NCBI RefSeq assembly: GCF_002896875.1
Contig: NZ_CP023278.1
Coordinates: 4,844,501 to 4,908,500, forward strand
Direction: 5' to 3'
From: Nostoc sp. CENA543
GTDB taxonomy: Bacteria > Cyanobacteriota > Cyanobacteriia > Cyanobacteriales > Nostocaceae
Length of the DNA: 64,000 nt
Shown here: piece after piece, positions 27,442 through 35,500 of the stretch
Layout of the letters: each line of letters starts with the position of its first letter
Numbering within the stretch: position 1 is the first letter of the stretch
The notes under the pieces: model-generated
Databases searched by the model: none
What the model was told of the DNA's origin: nothing
The model's input: the letters and a program-made list of their open reading frames with translations, nothing else
Position numbers and translations under genes: made by a program

Positions 27442-28245
27442 ATGGACTATTTACTACTACCTTTTTTGAGTTTTGTGATTGGCATCATCGTCGGTTTAAC
27501 AGGGATTGGTGGCGCGTCTCTCATCACCCCAATGTTAATCTTCGTCTTTCAAGTTCCCCCATCTATTGCAGTTAGTTCGGATGTAGTCGCCGCCACTCTG
27601 ATGAAATTTATCGGTGGCTGGAAACATTGGCAGCAAAAGACTTTAGATGTAGAGGTTGTCAAATGGCTAGCCTTGGGAAGCGTCCCTGGTTCTCTTTTGG
27701 GTGTAGGAATTCTCTACCTCATTAAACAGACACAGACACTCAACCTCGATGATATTTTGCTCAGAGCAATTGGCGTAATGATTCTTCTCGTTGCCATCAT
27801 TGGACTAGTGCAGATTTTCTTAAAAGCCTTCTTCCCCGATGTCCAGTTACCAGAAATCTCAAAATTTGACTTAAATACCCCAGGCGGTAAAATCCAAAGC
27901 TTAGTAGTGGGTGCAATTTTAGGCTGCATGGTGGGAATGACTAGCGTATCATCTGGTTCAATGTTTGCGATCGTCCTGATTACCTTCTTCTGCTTAGACT
28001 CCCGCAAACTAGTAGGTACAGACTTAGCACAAGCCGCCATCCTACTCCTATTCACATCACTAGGGCATATGTTTCTAGGCACAGTGGACTGGGGTTTAGT
28101 CTTCCCCATCTGGTGCGGCACAGTCCCAGGAGTCATAGTTGGTGCTAAACTCTGTCAAATGATGCCCCAAAGAACCCTCAGACTAGTAATCTACACCATC
28201 CTAGTAGGAGTAAGCTGGAAGCTCGTCTATCACACTACTGCGTAG
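27442..28245 (+). CDS. TauE/SafE-family (TSUP) anion exporter, second copy
   Basis: The 267-residue protein has about eight helices. The TSUP N-terminal motif is FVIGIIVGLTGIGGASLITPMLIFVFQVPPSIAVSSD, and a second-half counterpart is AILGCMVGMTSVSSGSMFAIVLITFF. It is clearly different in sequence from the exporter at 20425 and has no DUF1634 partner. A central loop with LPEISKFDLNTPGGK separates the halves. It is expected to export a sulfur-containing or other small organic anion. A CCCTGTT heptamer tract follows and separates it from ubiD. Confidence 0.85.
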   Translation: MDYLLLPFLSFVIGIIVGLTGIGGASLITPMLIFVFQVPPSIAVSSDVVAATLMKFIGGWKHWQQKTLDVEVVKWLALGSVPGSLLGVGILYLIKQTQTLNLDDILLRAIGVMILLVAIIGLVQIFLKAFFPDVQLPEISKFDLNTPGGKIQSLVVGAILGCMVGMTSVSSGSMFAIVLITFFCLDSRKLVGTDLAQAAILLLFTSLGHMFLGTVDWGLVFPIWCGTVPGVIVGAKLCQMMPQRTLRLVIYTILVGVSWKLVYHTTA

Positions 28246-28262
28246 GTAAGCCATCTTTCTTC

Positions 28263-28294
28263 TCTGTTCCCTGTTCCCTGTTCCCTGTTCCCTT
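28263..28294. repeat. CCCTGTT heptamer tract
   Basis: Four tandem CCCTGTT units lie between the TauE/SafE gene and ubiD. They are of the same STRR class but a different unit from the TGACTAA and CCCCAAT tracts. Confidence 0.75.
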
Positions 28295-28353
28295 TCGAGC
28301 TAATAATATAAGAAGACGCTTCACACTTCTTAAACATTAGCTTAAACAAAATC

Positions 28354-29862
28354 ATGGCCAGAGACTTACGGGGATTTATTAAAATTCTAGAAGAAAGAGG
28401 ACAATTAAGGCGTATTTCTGCCCCAGTTGACCCAGACTTAGAAATAGCAGAAATTTCCAACCGGATGCTACAACAAGGTGGCCCTGGCTTGTTATTTGAA
28501 AACGTCAAAGGTGCATCCTTCCCCGTAGCAGTCAACTTGATGGGAACTGTAGAAAGGATATGCTGGGCGATGAATATGCAGCATCCCCAAGAACTAGAAA
28601 CTCTGGGTAAAAAGCTGAGTCTGCTGCAACAACCAAAGCCACCAAAAAAGATTTCCCAAGCCATCGACTTTGGGAAAGTGCTGTTTGATGTAGTCAAAGC
28701 TAAACCAGGGAGAGACTTTTTCCCCGCCTGTCAGCAGGTAGTAATTGAAGGGGATGATTTAGACTTAAACAAGTTACCTTTAATACGTCCTTACCCTGGT
28801 GATGCAGGTAAGATTATCACGCTCGGACTAGTAATAACAAAGGATTGTGAGACAGGTACGCCAAACGTCGGTGTGTATCGTTTACAACTACAGTCGAAAA
28901 ATACCATGACCGTTCACTGGCTATCAGTGCGGGGTGGGGCGAGACATTTACGCAAAGCTGCCGAAAAAGGCAAAAAATTAGAAATAGCGATCGCATTAGG
29001 TGTAGATCCTTTAATTATCATGGCTGCTGCTACACCCATCCCCGTCGATTTATCCGAATGGTTATTTGCGGGACTTTATGGCGGTTCTGGTGTAAATCTG
29101 GCGAAGTGTAAAACCGTAGATTTAGAAGTTCCCGCCGATTCCGAGTTTGTCTTAGAAGGGACAATCACACCAGGGGAAGTATTACCAGACGGCCCCTTTG
29201 GCGACCACATGGGGTATTACGGCGGCGTAGAAGATTCGCCATTGATTCGCTTTCAGTGCATGACACACCGCAAAGACCCGATTTACCTGACCACATTTAG
29301 CGGTCGTCCCCCCAAAGAAGAAGCCATGATGGCGATCGCTCTCAATCGGATCTATACTCCTATTTTGCGGCAACAAGTCTCAGAAATCGTGGATTTCTTC
29401 CTCCCAATGGAAGCTTTGAGTTATAAAGCTGCAATTATTTCCATTGATAAAGCCTACCCCGGACAAGCAAGACGCGCCGCTTTGGCGTTTTGGAGTGCAT
29501 TACCCCAATTTACTTATACCAAATTCGTGATTGTCGTCGATAAAGACATTAACATTCGTGATCCGCGTCAAGTAGTATGGGCGATTAGTTCCAAAGTTGA
29601 CCCCACCAGAGATGTGTTTATTCTCCCCAATACCCCCTTTGACACCTTAGATTTTGCCAGCGAGAAAATCGGTTTAGGTGGACGGATGGGAATTGATGCA
29701 ACTACCAAAATTCCCCCAGAAACAGACCATGAATGGGGCGCACCTTTAGAATCTGACATAGATGTAGCCGCAATGGTAGATAGACGCTGGGCTGAGTATG
29801 GTTTAGCGGACTTACAGTTAGGAGAAGTTGACCCAAATTTGTTTGGTTACGATATGAAATAA
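28354..29862 (+). CDS. ubiD: UbiD-family prenylated-FMN decarboxylase
   Basis: This 502-residue protein is a full-length UbiD. It begins MARDLRGFIKILEERGQLRRISAPVDPDLEIAEI and contains GPGLLFENVKG and NVGVYRLQLQSKNTMTVHW. GPFGDHMGYYGG and the conserved E-x6-R-type region around EEAMMAIALNRIY follow. UbiD enzymes use prenylated FMN, made by UbiX, to decarboxylate aromatic acids. In cyanobacteria the likely role is decarboxylation of a prenyl-hydroxybenzoate in plastoquinone synthesis. UbiX is not in the window. The family is secure; the pathway is inferred from cyanobacterial biology. Confidence 0.93.
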   Translation: MARDLRGFIKILEERGQLRRISAPVDPDLEIAEISNRMLQQGGPGLLFENVKGASFPVAVNLMGTVERICWAMNMQHPQELETLGKKLSLLQQPKPPKKISQAIDFGKVLFDVVKAKPGRDFFPACQQVVIEGDDLDLNKLPLIRPYPGDAGKIITLGLVITKDCETGTPNVGVYRLQLQSKNTMTVHWLSVRGGARHLRKAAEKGKKLEIAIALGVDPLIIMAAATPIPVDLSEWLFAGLYGGSGVNLAKCKTVDLEVPADSEFVLEGTITPGEVLPDGPFGDHMGYYGGVEDSPLIRFQCMTHRKDPIYLTTFSGRPPKEEAMMAIALNRIYTPILRQQVSEIVDFFLPMEALSYKAAIISIDKAYPGQARRAALAFWSALPQFTYTKFVIVVDKDINIRDPRQVVWAISSKVDPTRDVFILPNTPFDTLDFASEKIGLGGRMGIDATTKIPPETDHEWGAPLESDIDVAAMVDRRWAEYGLADLQLGEVDPNLFGYDMK

Positions 29863-29908
29863 CTTAATTGTTGAAGGTTGACATTCAACAGTCAACCTTC
29901 AACAGTTC

Positions 29909-30304
29909 TTACTTAAGTGCGTAATCAGGTTGATATTCCACTAACTCAATTTCATTCCCATCTGGGTCAGTGACATAAATTCTGTACTTTGTTTCTGGGG
30001 CTGCCATTGTGTAATATTCAACGCCATTTTTATCAAGTAATTCCTGCATAGCTGCCCCATCTGGAATCACAAAGCCGACATGATTAATCCCAATGTCTTC
30101 ATATATTTGATGGACACGCTTTTGCCCAGGATAGTTATTGAGGGCTAAATAGAATTGATCATTGCCAAAATGTATCCAGCGATCGCCATTATTAGAACCT
30201 TCAGCCCGCACATACCAATCAGGAAATAGTGTTTGGTAAAAATTCATAGTTGCATCAATATCTTGACAGGCAAGATTCAGATGTTCAAAGCGAGTAAAAT
30301 TCAT
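29909..30304 (-). CDS. VOC (glyoxalase/dioxygenase)-fold protein
   Basis: The 131-residue protein carries one full VOC domain: two beta-alpha-beta-beta-beta units starting FEHLNLACQDIDATMNFYQTLFPDW and INHVGFVIPDGAAMQELL. The usual C-terminal RIYVTDPDGNEIELVEY provides the metal-binding Glu. Candidate metal ligands are His12, His73 and the final Glu. AGGAG lies at good distance before the ATG. Such proteins include lactoylglutathione lyase, bleomycin-type resistance and dioxygenases; the reaction here is unknown. It is convergent with ubiD. Confidence 0.85.
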   Translation of the reverse strand: MNFTRFEHLNLACQDIDATMNFYQTLFPDWYVRAEGSNNGDRWIHFGNDQFYLALNNYPGQKRVHQIYEDIGINHVGFVIPDGAAMQELLDKNGVEYYTMAAPETKYRIYVTDPDGNEIELVEYQPDYALK

Positions 30305-30355
30305 AATTCGCTCCTTTTTATGTTAACTATTGACTGTTGACTGTTGACCGTTGAT

Positions 30356-31129
30356 TTATCCTAAAGCAATATCCAAAAACATCATCACTACAAAACCTAA
30401 CATCACACCAAAAGTTCCTTCTTTTTCTAACCCTTTGCGATGAGATTCTGGGATGATTTCATCACTAATCACAAATAACATCGCCCCAGCCGCAAAAGCC
30501 ATTGCCCAAGGTAAAACAAAATTAGCTACACTCACTACGCCAGCACCAATCAAACCACCAATTGGTTCTACTAAACCTGTGAGTAAAGAAATCCACAACG
30601 CATAACCAGCAGAATATTTCTCAGCTACTAAAGATAAGGCTACAACTAAACCTTCGGGAATATTTTGTAAACCAATTCCTAATGCAATAGGAACTCCGTC
30701 ACTAATATTATTATTACCAAAATTGACTCCTACGGCTAAACCTTCGGGGAAGTTGTGAATAGTAATAGCTGCAATAAATAACCAAATACGTTTGAGTTGA
30801 TTACCTCTACAGTTTTCTTTCCCTTTCACAAAATGTTCATGGGGTAAAAACCGATGGGCTAGTTGTAAAAATACTCCTCCCAAGAGCATACCTGCAACAA
30901 TAATTAAAGCAGCACCAGCTTGGGTTTGCCCTTGTTTCACTGCTGCTTCTGTTCCAGGTACGATTAACGAAAATGATGTCGCTGCTAACATCACTCCCCC
31001 GCCAAACCCTAGCATGATTCCCTGTATTCGCTGCGTGAGATTAATGGGTAGTAACACAGGTAACGCACCGACTACTGTGGCTAATCCTGCACCTAAACTG
31101 GCTAATGCACCGATTACAAGGTTCTCCAT
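30356..31129 (-). CDS. ZIP-family divalent metal transporter
   Basis: The 257-residue protein has about eight helices and the ZIP metal-binding helices HNFPEGLAVGVNFG and GIGLQNIPEGLVVALS, each with the conserved H/N-x-PEG core. The late helix has DEIIPESHRKG, as in ZupT/GufA-like members. It should move Zn2+, Fe2+ or Mn2+ into the cytosol. It is the leftward neighbour of the TspO gene but separated by a repeat-rich spacer, so probably independently transcribed. Metal preference is unknown. Confidence 0.9.
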   Translation of the reverse strand: MENLVIGALASLGAGLATVVGALPVLLPINLTQRIQGIMLGFGGGVMLAATSFSLIVPGTEAAVKQGQTQAGAALIIVAGMLLGGVFLQLAHRFLPHEHFVKGKENCRGNQLKRIWLFIAAITIHNFPEGLAVGVNFGNNNISDGVPIALGIGLQNIPEGLVVALSLVAEKYSAGYALWISLLTGLVEPIGGLIGAGVVSVANFVLPWAMAFAAGAMLFVISDEIIPESHRKGLEKEGTFGVMLGFVVMMFLDIALG

Positions 31130-31272
31130 AGCTGGGGTTATTTGTTTGAGTTCATGAAATTAATCATACTCGAAATGACTATGAGTTGCAAGTAGCTAGA
31201 ATAAAAAATCGCAGACATTGAGACTGCGATCGCCTCTGACTTTTCACGTTATGTGGAAAATTTAACGCAAAA

Positions 31273-31321
31273 CCTAACCCCCAACCCCTTCCCTTGTAGG
31301 GAAGGGGAGCAAGAATCAAAG
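31273..31321. repeat. 49-bp dispersed repeat (CCTAACCCCC family), intergenic copy
   Basis: It runs CCTAACCCCCAACCCCTTCC to CAAGAATCAAAG and matches 60171-60219 at 47 of 49 positions by eye. The core CCTTCCCTTGTAGGGAAGG is self-complementary. Confidence 0.85.
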
Positions 31322-31348
31322 TAGAGACGTTGCATGCAACGTCTCTAC
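31321..31348. repeat. 28-bp perfect palindrome
   Basis: GTAGAGACGTTGCA followed directly by its exact reverse complement. The 14-bp arms have no loop, so it can form a cruciform or a strong RNA hairpin. It directly follows the 49-bp dispersed repeat. Confidence 0.9.
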
Positions 31349-31452
31349 AGTTGAAGGAGAGAGTTTTGGAGACGGGTTTTTTAGATCCCGTGAAAAGTCA
31401 GGATCTCCGTGGCTACAAAAGTTTTAAGTGTTGTATATACAGTGATGGCTTT

Positions 31453-31929
31453 TTATCCAGCCACGCCAGGATTGAGTTGCAATAATAACCAAGTCAAATA
31501 AGTCCCGAATGGCCCCCAAAGGGCGTAGGGAAGAAATAGCCAAGCAGCCTTTTGAGAAATCGGTCTGACCACGAAAGCTAAAATATATACTAAAAGCGTC
31601 GCCAATCCACCGAGAATAATTCCGCCTGTGAGGCTTCGCAGTTCTACGACAACGGGACTGTAGGTGGAAGTGAGGAGGGCTATTGATGCGTAAACAGCCA
31701 TCAATAACCAAGGACGAGAACCTTGTCTAGTTTTTTTCTCCCACACAATAATTGCTGAGATAGTTAGACAAGCCCAAATCAAAGTCCAAACAAACGGAAT
31801 GATGAATTCAAAAGTTAACCAGGTGGGGCGTTGTAAATTTTGAAACCAAGGATCGCGCAGTGAGGTAAACAGGCTACCACCAAAAAACAACGCTGCTGAA
31901 ACTGCTGTGATAATCCATTTAGCTTTCAC
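31453..31929 (-). CDS. tspO: TspO/MBR-family membrane protein
   Basis: The 158-residue protein has five hydrophobic helices and many Trp residues. DPWFQNLQRPTWLTFEFIIPFVWTLIWACLTIS matches the family's PxWxxP...VWTxxW region, and AAWLFLPYALWGPFGTYLTWLLLQLNP matches the last helix. TspO proteins bind porphyrins and respond to stress. The start is GTG with AGGAAAG about seven bases upstream. It is transcribed away from the NLR-like module, with ~240 bp between the starts. Confidence 0.85.
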   Translation of the reverse strand: MKAKWIITAVSAALFFGGSLFTSLRDPWFQNLQRPTWLTFEFIIPFVWTLIWACLTISAIIVWEKKTRQGSRPWLLMAVYASIALLTSTYSPVVVELRSLTGGIILGGLATLLVYILAFVVRPISQKAAWLFLPYALWGPFGTYLTWLLLQLNPGVAG

Positions 31930-32169
31930 AATGCTTTCCTGTCGAACTGGGCTGATACTCGTATTTTAACGTGGGGGAGACGTATTCAAACTCCCATGAG
32001 AAAGATGTGTGTACAAAGTATCTCTGCATGGTGGATTCATGGTAAAGGGTTTTAGCAAAGTTAACAAGCAGCTAATTGCATAATAATTCGTGAAATGGCT
32101 GATAGCATAAACGCATAAGCTAAGTATTTTCACAGCTATCAATTATTAACGATTAACTAAGGGTGAATT

Positions 32170-32553
32170 ATGGAGCCTATTTCTTTGATTATTACTGCTT
32201 TAGGTGCTGGTGCGATCGCTGCTGCTAAGGATACCGCAGGCACGGCTATTAAAGATGCCTATCAGGGTTTGAAGACTTTGATTAAAAAGAAATTGGAAGG
32301 CGATGTTCTGGGACAAGCGATGGTAGATGCTAAAGCAGAAGAAATTAAGCAAGCTGAAGGTTTATTAAAAGACAAAATTACCAAAACTGGTGCTGATCAA
32401 GACCAAGAAATCATTAAAGTGGCTCAGGAGTTACTTGACAAGCTTAAAGAACAACCAGGGGGACAGCAAATAATCAATCAAACTCAAACCAACACAATGA
32501 GTGGAAATACTATCACTGGCAATGTGAACTTCGCCCCTGTTCAGCAAGGTTAA
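32170..32553 (+). CDS. Small helical protein with C-terminal amyloid-like motif; putative effector of the adjacent NLR
   Basis: The 127-residue protein starts with a Gly/Ala-rich amphipathic segment (SLIITALGAGAIAAAKDTAG). Helices with many Lys and Glu residues follow (KDAYQGLKTLIKKKLEG, EIIKVAQELLDKLKEQ). It ends in an Asn/Gln/Thr-rich tail whose last part is TITGNVNFAPVQQG. The next gene, 13 bases downstream, encodes an nSTAND-WD40 ATPase whose N-terminus repeats this motif as VGGDLNYAPVQ. An effector with a C-terminal motif beside an NLR with a matching N-terminal motif is the arrangement described for bacterial amyloid signalling. The helical domain resembles the small 'Bell'-type domains of such modules. 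Effector function, perhaps membrane damage, is inference. Confidence 0.7.
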   Translation: MEPISLIITALGAGAIAAAKDTAGTAIKDAYQGLKTLIKKKLEGDVLGQAMVDAKAEEIKQAEGLLKDKITKTGADQDQEIIKVAQELLDKLKEQPGGQQIINQTQTNTMSGNTITGNVNFAPVQQG

Positions 32554-32566
32554 GGATGCCAAGAGC

Positions 32567-35500
32567 ATGAACGAGTTACTCCCAAATCAACCATCTCAAG
32601 AACAAGAAAATCTCTTAAAGGATACTAGTGTTGGGGGCGATTTGAATTACGCTCCTGTACAGATAATTAACTATTACTATCGGGAAGAAGCAAGATTAGT
32701 CTCTTCTGATTCTATAGACGTAGCTAATGAATATCTGCCTTGTCCTTATCGGGGGTTGTTTCATTTCGGCCCGAATGATGCGGATGTGTTCTTTGGGCGG
32801 GAAATATTTATCGAAGAACTTTATACTGCTACGAAAACCCAGAATTTTATTCCGGTGCTGGGTGCATCAGGTAGCGGGAAATCTTCAGTGGTGTTGGCGG
32901 GGTTAGTTCCGAAGTTGCAAACAGCAGGACATTGGCAGTTTACTCACTTTCGTCCTGGTGCTGATCCTTTCCATGCGCTGGCTGTAGCATTAGTGCCTCT
33001 TTATACGCCTAATTTAGATGCAACTGACCAAATTGCCCAAGCCCGCAAGTTAGCTGGTTACTTGCAAGATGGCTCTATGCTGATCTCAGACGTTTTTGCT
33101 AAAATTCGGCAAAATCACCCTAATGAACGGGTGCTATTGATTGCTGACCAATTTGAAGAAATTTATACTCTCTGTAACAATCAGGACATCCGCCATAAAT
33201 TTCTTGATTGTTTATTAGCTAGTTTAGAAACTTCCACGTCTCTATCTGCATCCGCTACAGTCTGGGTAACGACAATGCGGGCAGATTTTTTAGGCAATGC
33301 TCTCTCCTATCGTCCTTTTGCAGATGTTTTGCAAAATGCGGACTTAAAACTGGGGCCGATGAATCGGGAGGAATTAACACAAGTCATTGAAAAACCTGCT
33401 GAAAAATTAGGAGTGACATTTGCAAGCGGACTGGTAGAACGTATTTTAGAGGATGTGGAAAACCAACCAGGAAATTTACCTTTGTTAGAGTTTGCTTTAA
33501 CAGAATTGTGGAACAAGCGCACAGGTAAACAATTAACTCACAATATCTATGAAGAAATTGGTCAAGTAGAAGGTGCATTAGCTCGTCATGCAGATGAGAA
33601 ATATGGCAACTTGACAGAGGCCCAGAAAGAACAAGTCCGGAGGATTTTTATTCAATTGGTGCGTCCGGGTGAGGGAACAGAAGATACTCGAAGGGTGGCG
33701 ATGAAAACGGAATTGGGGGAGCAAAGCTGGGATTTGGTCAAACAATTAGCTGATGCTCGGTTGGTGGTGACAAGTCGCAATGCTACCAGTCAAGAAACGG
33801 TAGAAGTAGTCCATGAAGCTTTGATTCGCAATTGGGGAGAATTGCGGGAATGGATGAATAAAGACCGCGTTTTTAGAGCTTGGCAAGAGCGACTGCGCGC
33901 AGCCAAGGGACAATGGGAAGCAACGCAGCGAGATTCTGGTTCATTGTTGCGGGGTGCAGCCTTGGCGGAAGCAGAAGAAAGACTCAAGGAACGCCCTGGA
34001 GATTTGATTGATGAGACAGAATTTATTGAGGAGAGTATTCAAGAAAATAATCGCCTGAAACAAGTTGAAGCAGCTCGCAGGAAGCGCGAAATTAGAACCG
34101 CCTGGAGAATTGCGGCGGGTTCGTTGGTGGCGGTGGTGGTTAGCAGTGGCTTGGTTTTGGTGGCTTGGAATCAGAAAAACCAATCGGAACTTAATCAAGC
34201 TGAATCTCTTGGTCGATATTCCTTGTCGCTCTTTAATGAAAGTAAAGAATTAGAAGCTTTTGTTCAAGCCATCAAGGCGGGAAAAATCCTGCAAAGCCAA
34301 CACAAAACTAACCCAGAGGTATTGAATGCCTTACAGACAGTTCGTTTTCAAGGAAGAGGGCGCAACCGCTTGGAAGGGCATAGAGAAGGTATCTGGAGTG
34401 TGAGTTTTAGCCCCGACGGCAAGACATTGGCTTCTGGCAGTGAAGACAACACAATCAAACTCTGGAATCTAGAGACAGGTAAGGAAATCCGCACCCTTAA
34501 CGGGCATAGTAACTTTGTCTTAAGCGTGAGTTTTAGCCCCGACGGCAAGACATTGGCTTCTGGTAGTGCTGACAACACAATCAAACTCTGGAACCTAGAA
34601 ACAGGTAAGGAAATCCGCACCCTTAACGGGCATAGTAACTCTGTCTATAGCGTGAGTTTTAGCCCCGACGGTAAGACGTTAGCTTCTGGTAGTGAAGACA
34701 ACACAATCAAACTCTGGAACCTAGAAACAGGTAAGGAAATCCGCACCCTTAACGGGCATAGTAACTCTGTCTATAGCGTGAGTTTTAGCCCCGACGGTAA
34801 GACGTTAGCTTCTGGTAGTGAAGACAACACAATCAAACTCTGGAATCTAGAGACAGGCAGCCAAATCCGCACCCTCCAGGGGCATAGTAACTATGTCTAT
34901 AGTGTGAGTTTTAGCCCCGACGGTAAGACGTTAGCTTCTGGTAGTGAAGACAACACAATCAAACTCTGGAATCTAGAAACAGGCAACCAAATTCGCACCC
35001 TCCAGGGGCATAGTAACTCTGTCTATAGTGTGAGTTTTAGCCCCGACGGCAAGACATTAGCTTCTGGCAGTTATGACGACACAATCAAACTCTGGAATCT
35101 AGAGACAGGCAACCAAATCCGTACCCTTAACAGGCATAGTAACTCTGTCTTAAGCGTGAGTTTTAGCCCCGACGGCAAGACATTAGCTTCTGGTAGTGCT
35201 GACAGCACAATCAAACTCTGGAACCTAGAAACAGGCAACCAAATCCGCGCCCTCCAGGGGCATAGTAACTATGTCTATAGCGTGAGTTTTAGCCCCGACG
35301 GCAAGATATTAGCTTCTGGTAGTCTAGACAAGACAATCAAACTCTGGAATCTAGAGACAGGCAACCAAATCCGCACCCTTAACGGGCATAGTGAAGGTGT
35401 CATTAGCGTGAGTTTTAGCCCCGACGGTAAGACGTTAGCTTCTGGTAGTGCTGACAACACAATCAAACTCTGGAATCTAGAGACAGGTAAGGAAATTCGC

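Larger units (their letters stand above)
31130..31452. other. Repeat-rich spacer of ~320 bp
   Basis: It contains a HIP1-linked inverted repeat (ATCGCAGAC...GTCTGCGAT-like, near 31208), a ~49-bp dispersed repeat (31273-31321) that recurs inside a coding gene at 60171, and a 28-bp perfect palindrome (31321-31348). No gene was seen. Confidence 0.55.
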
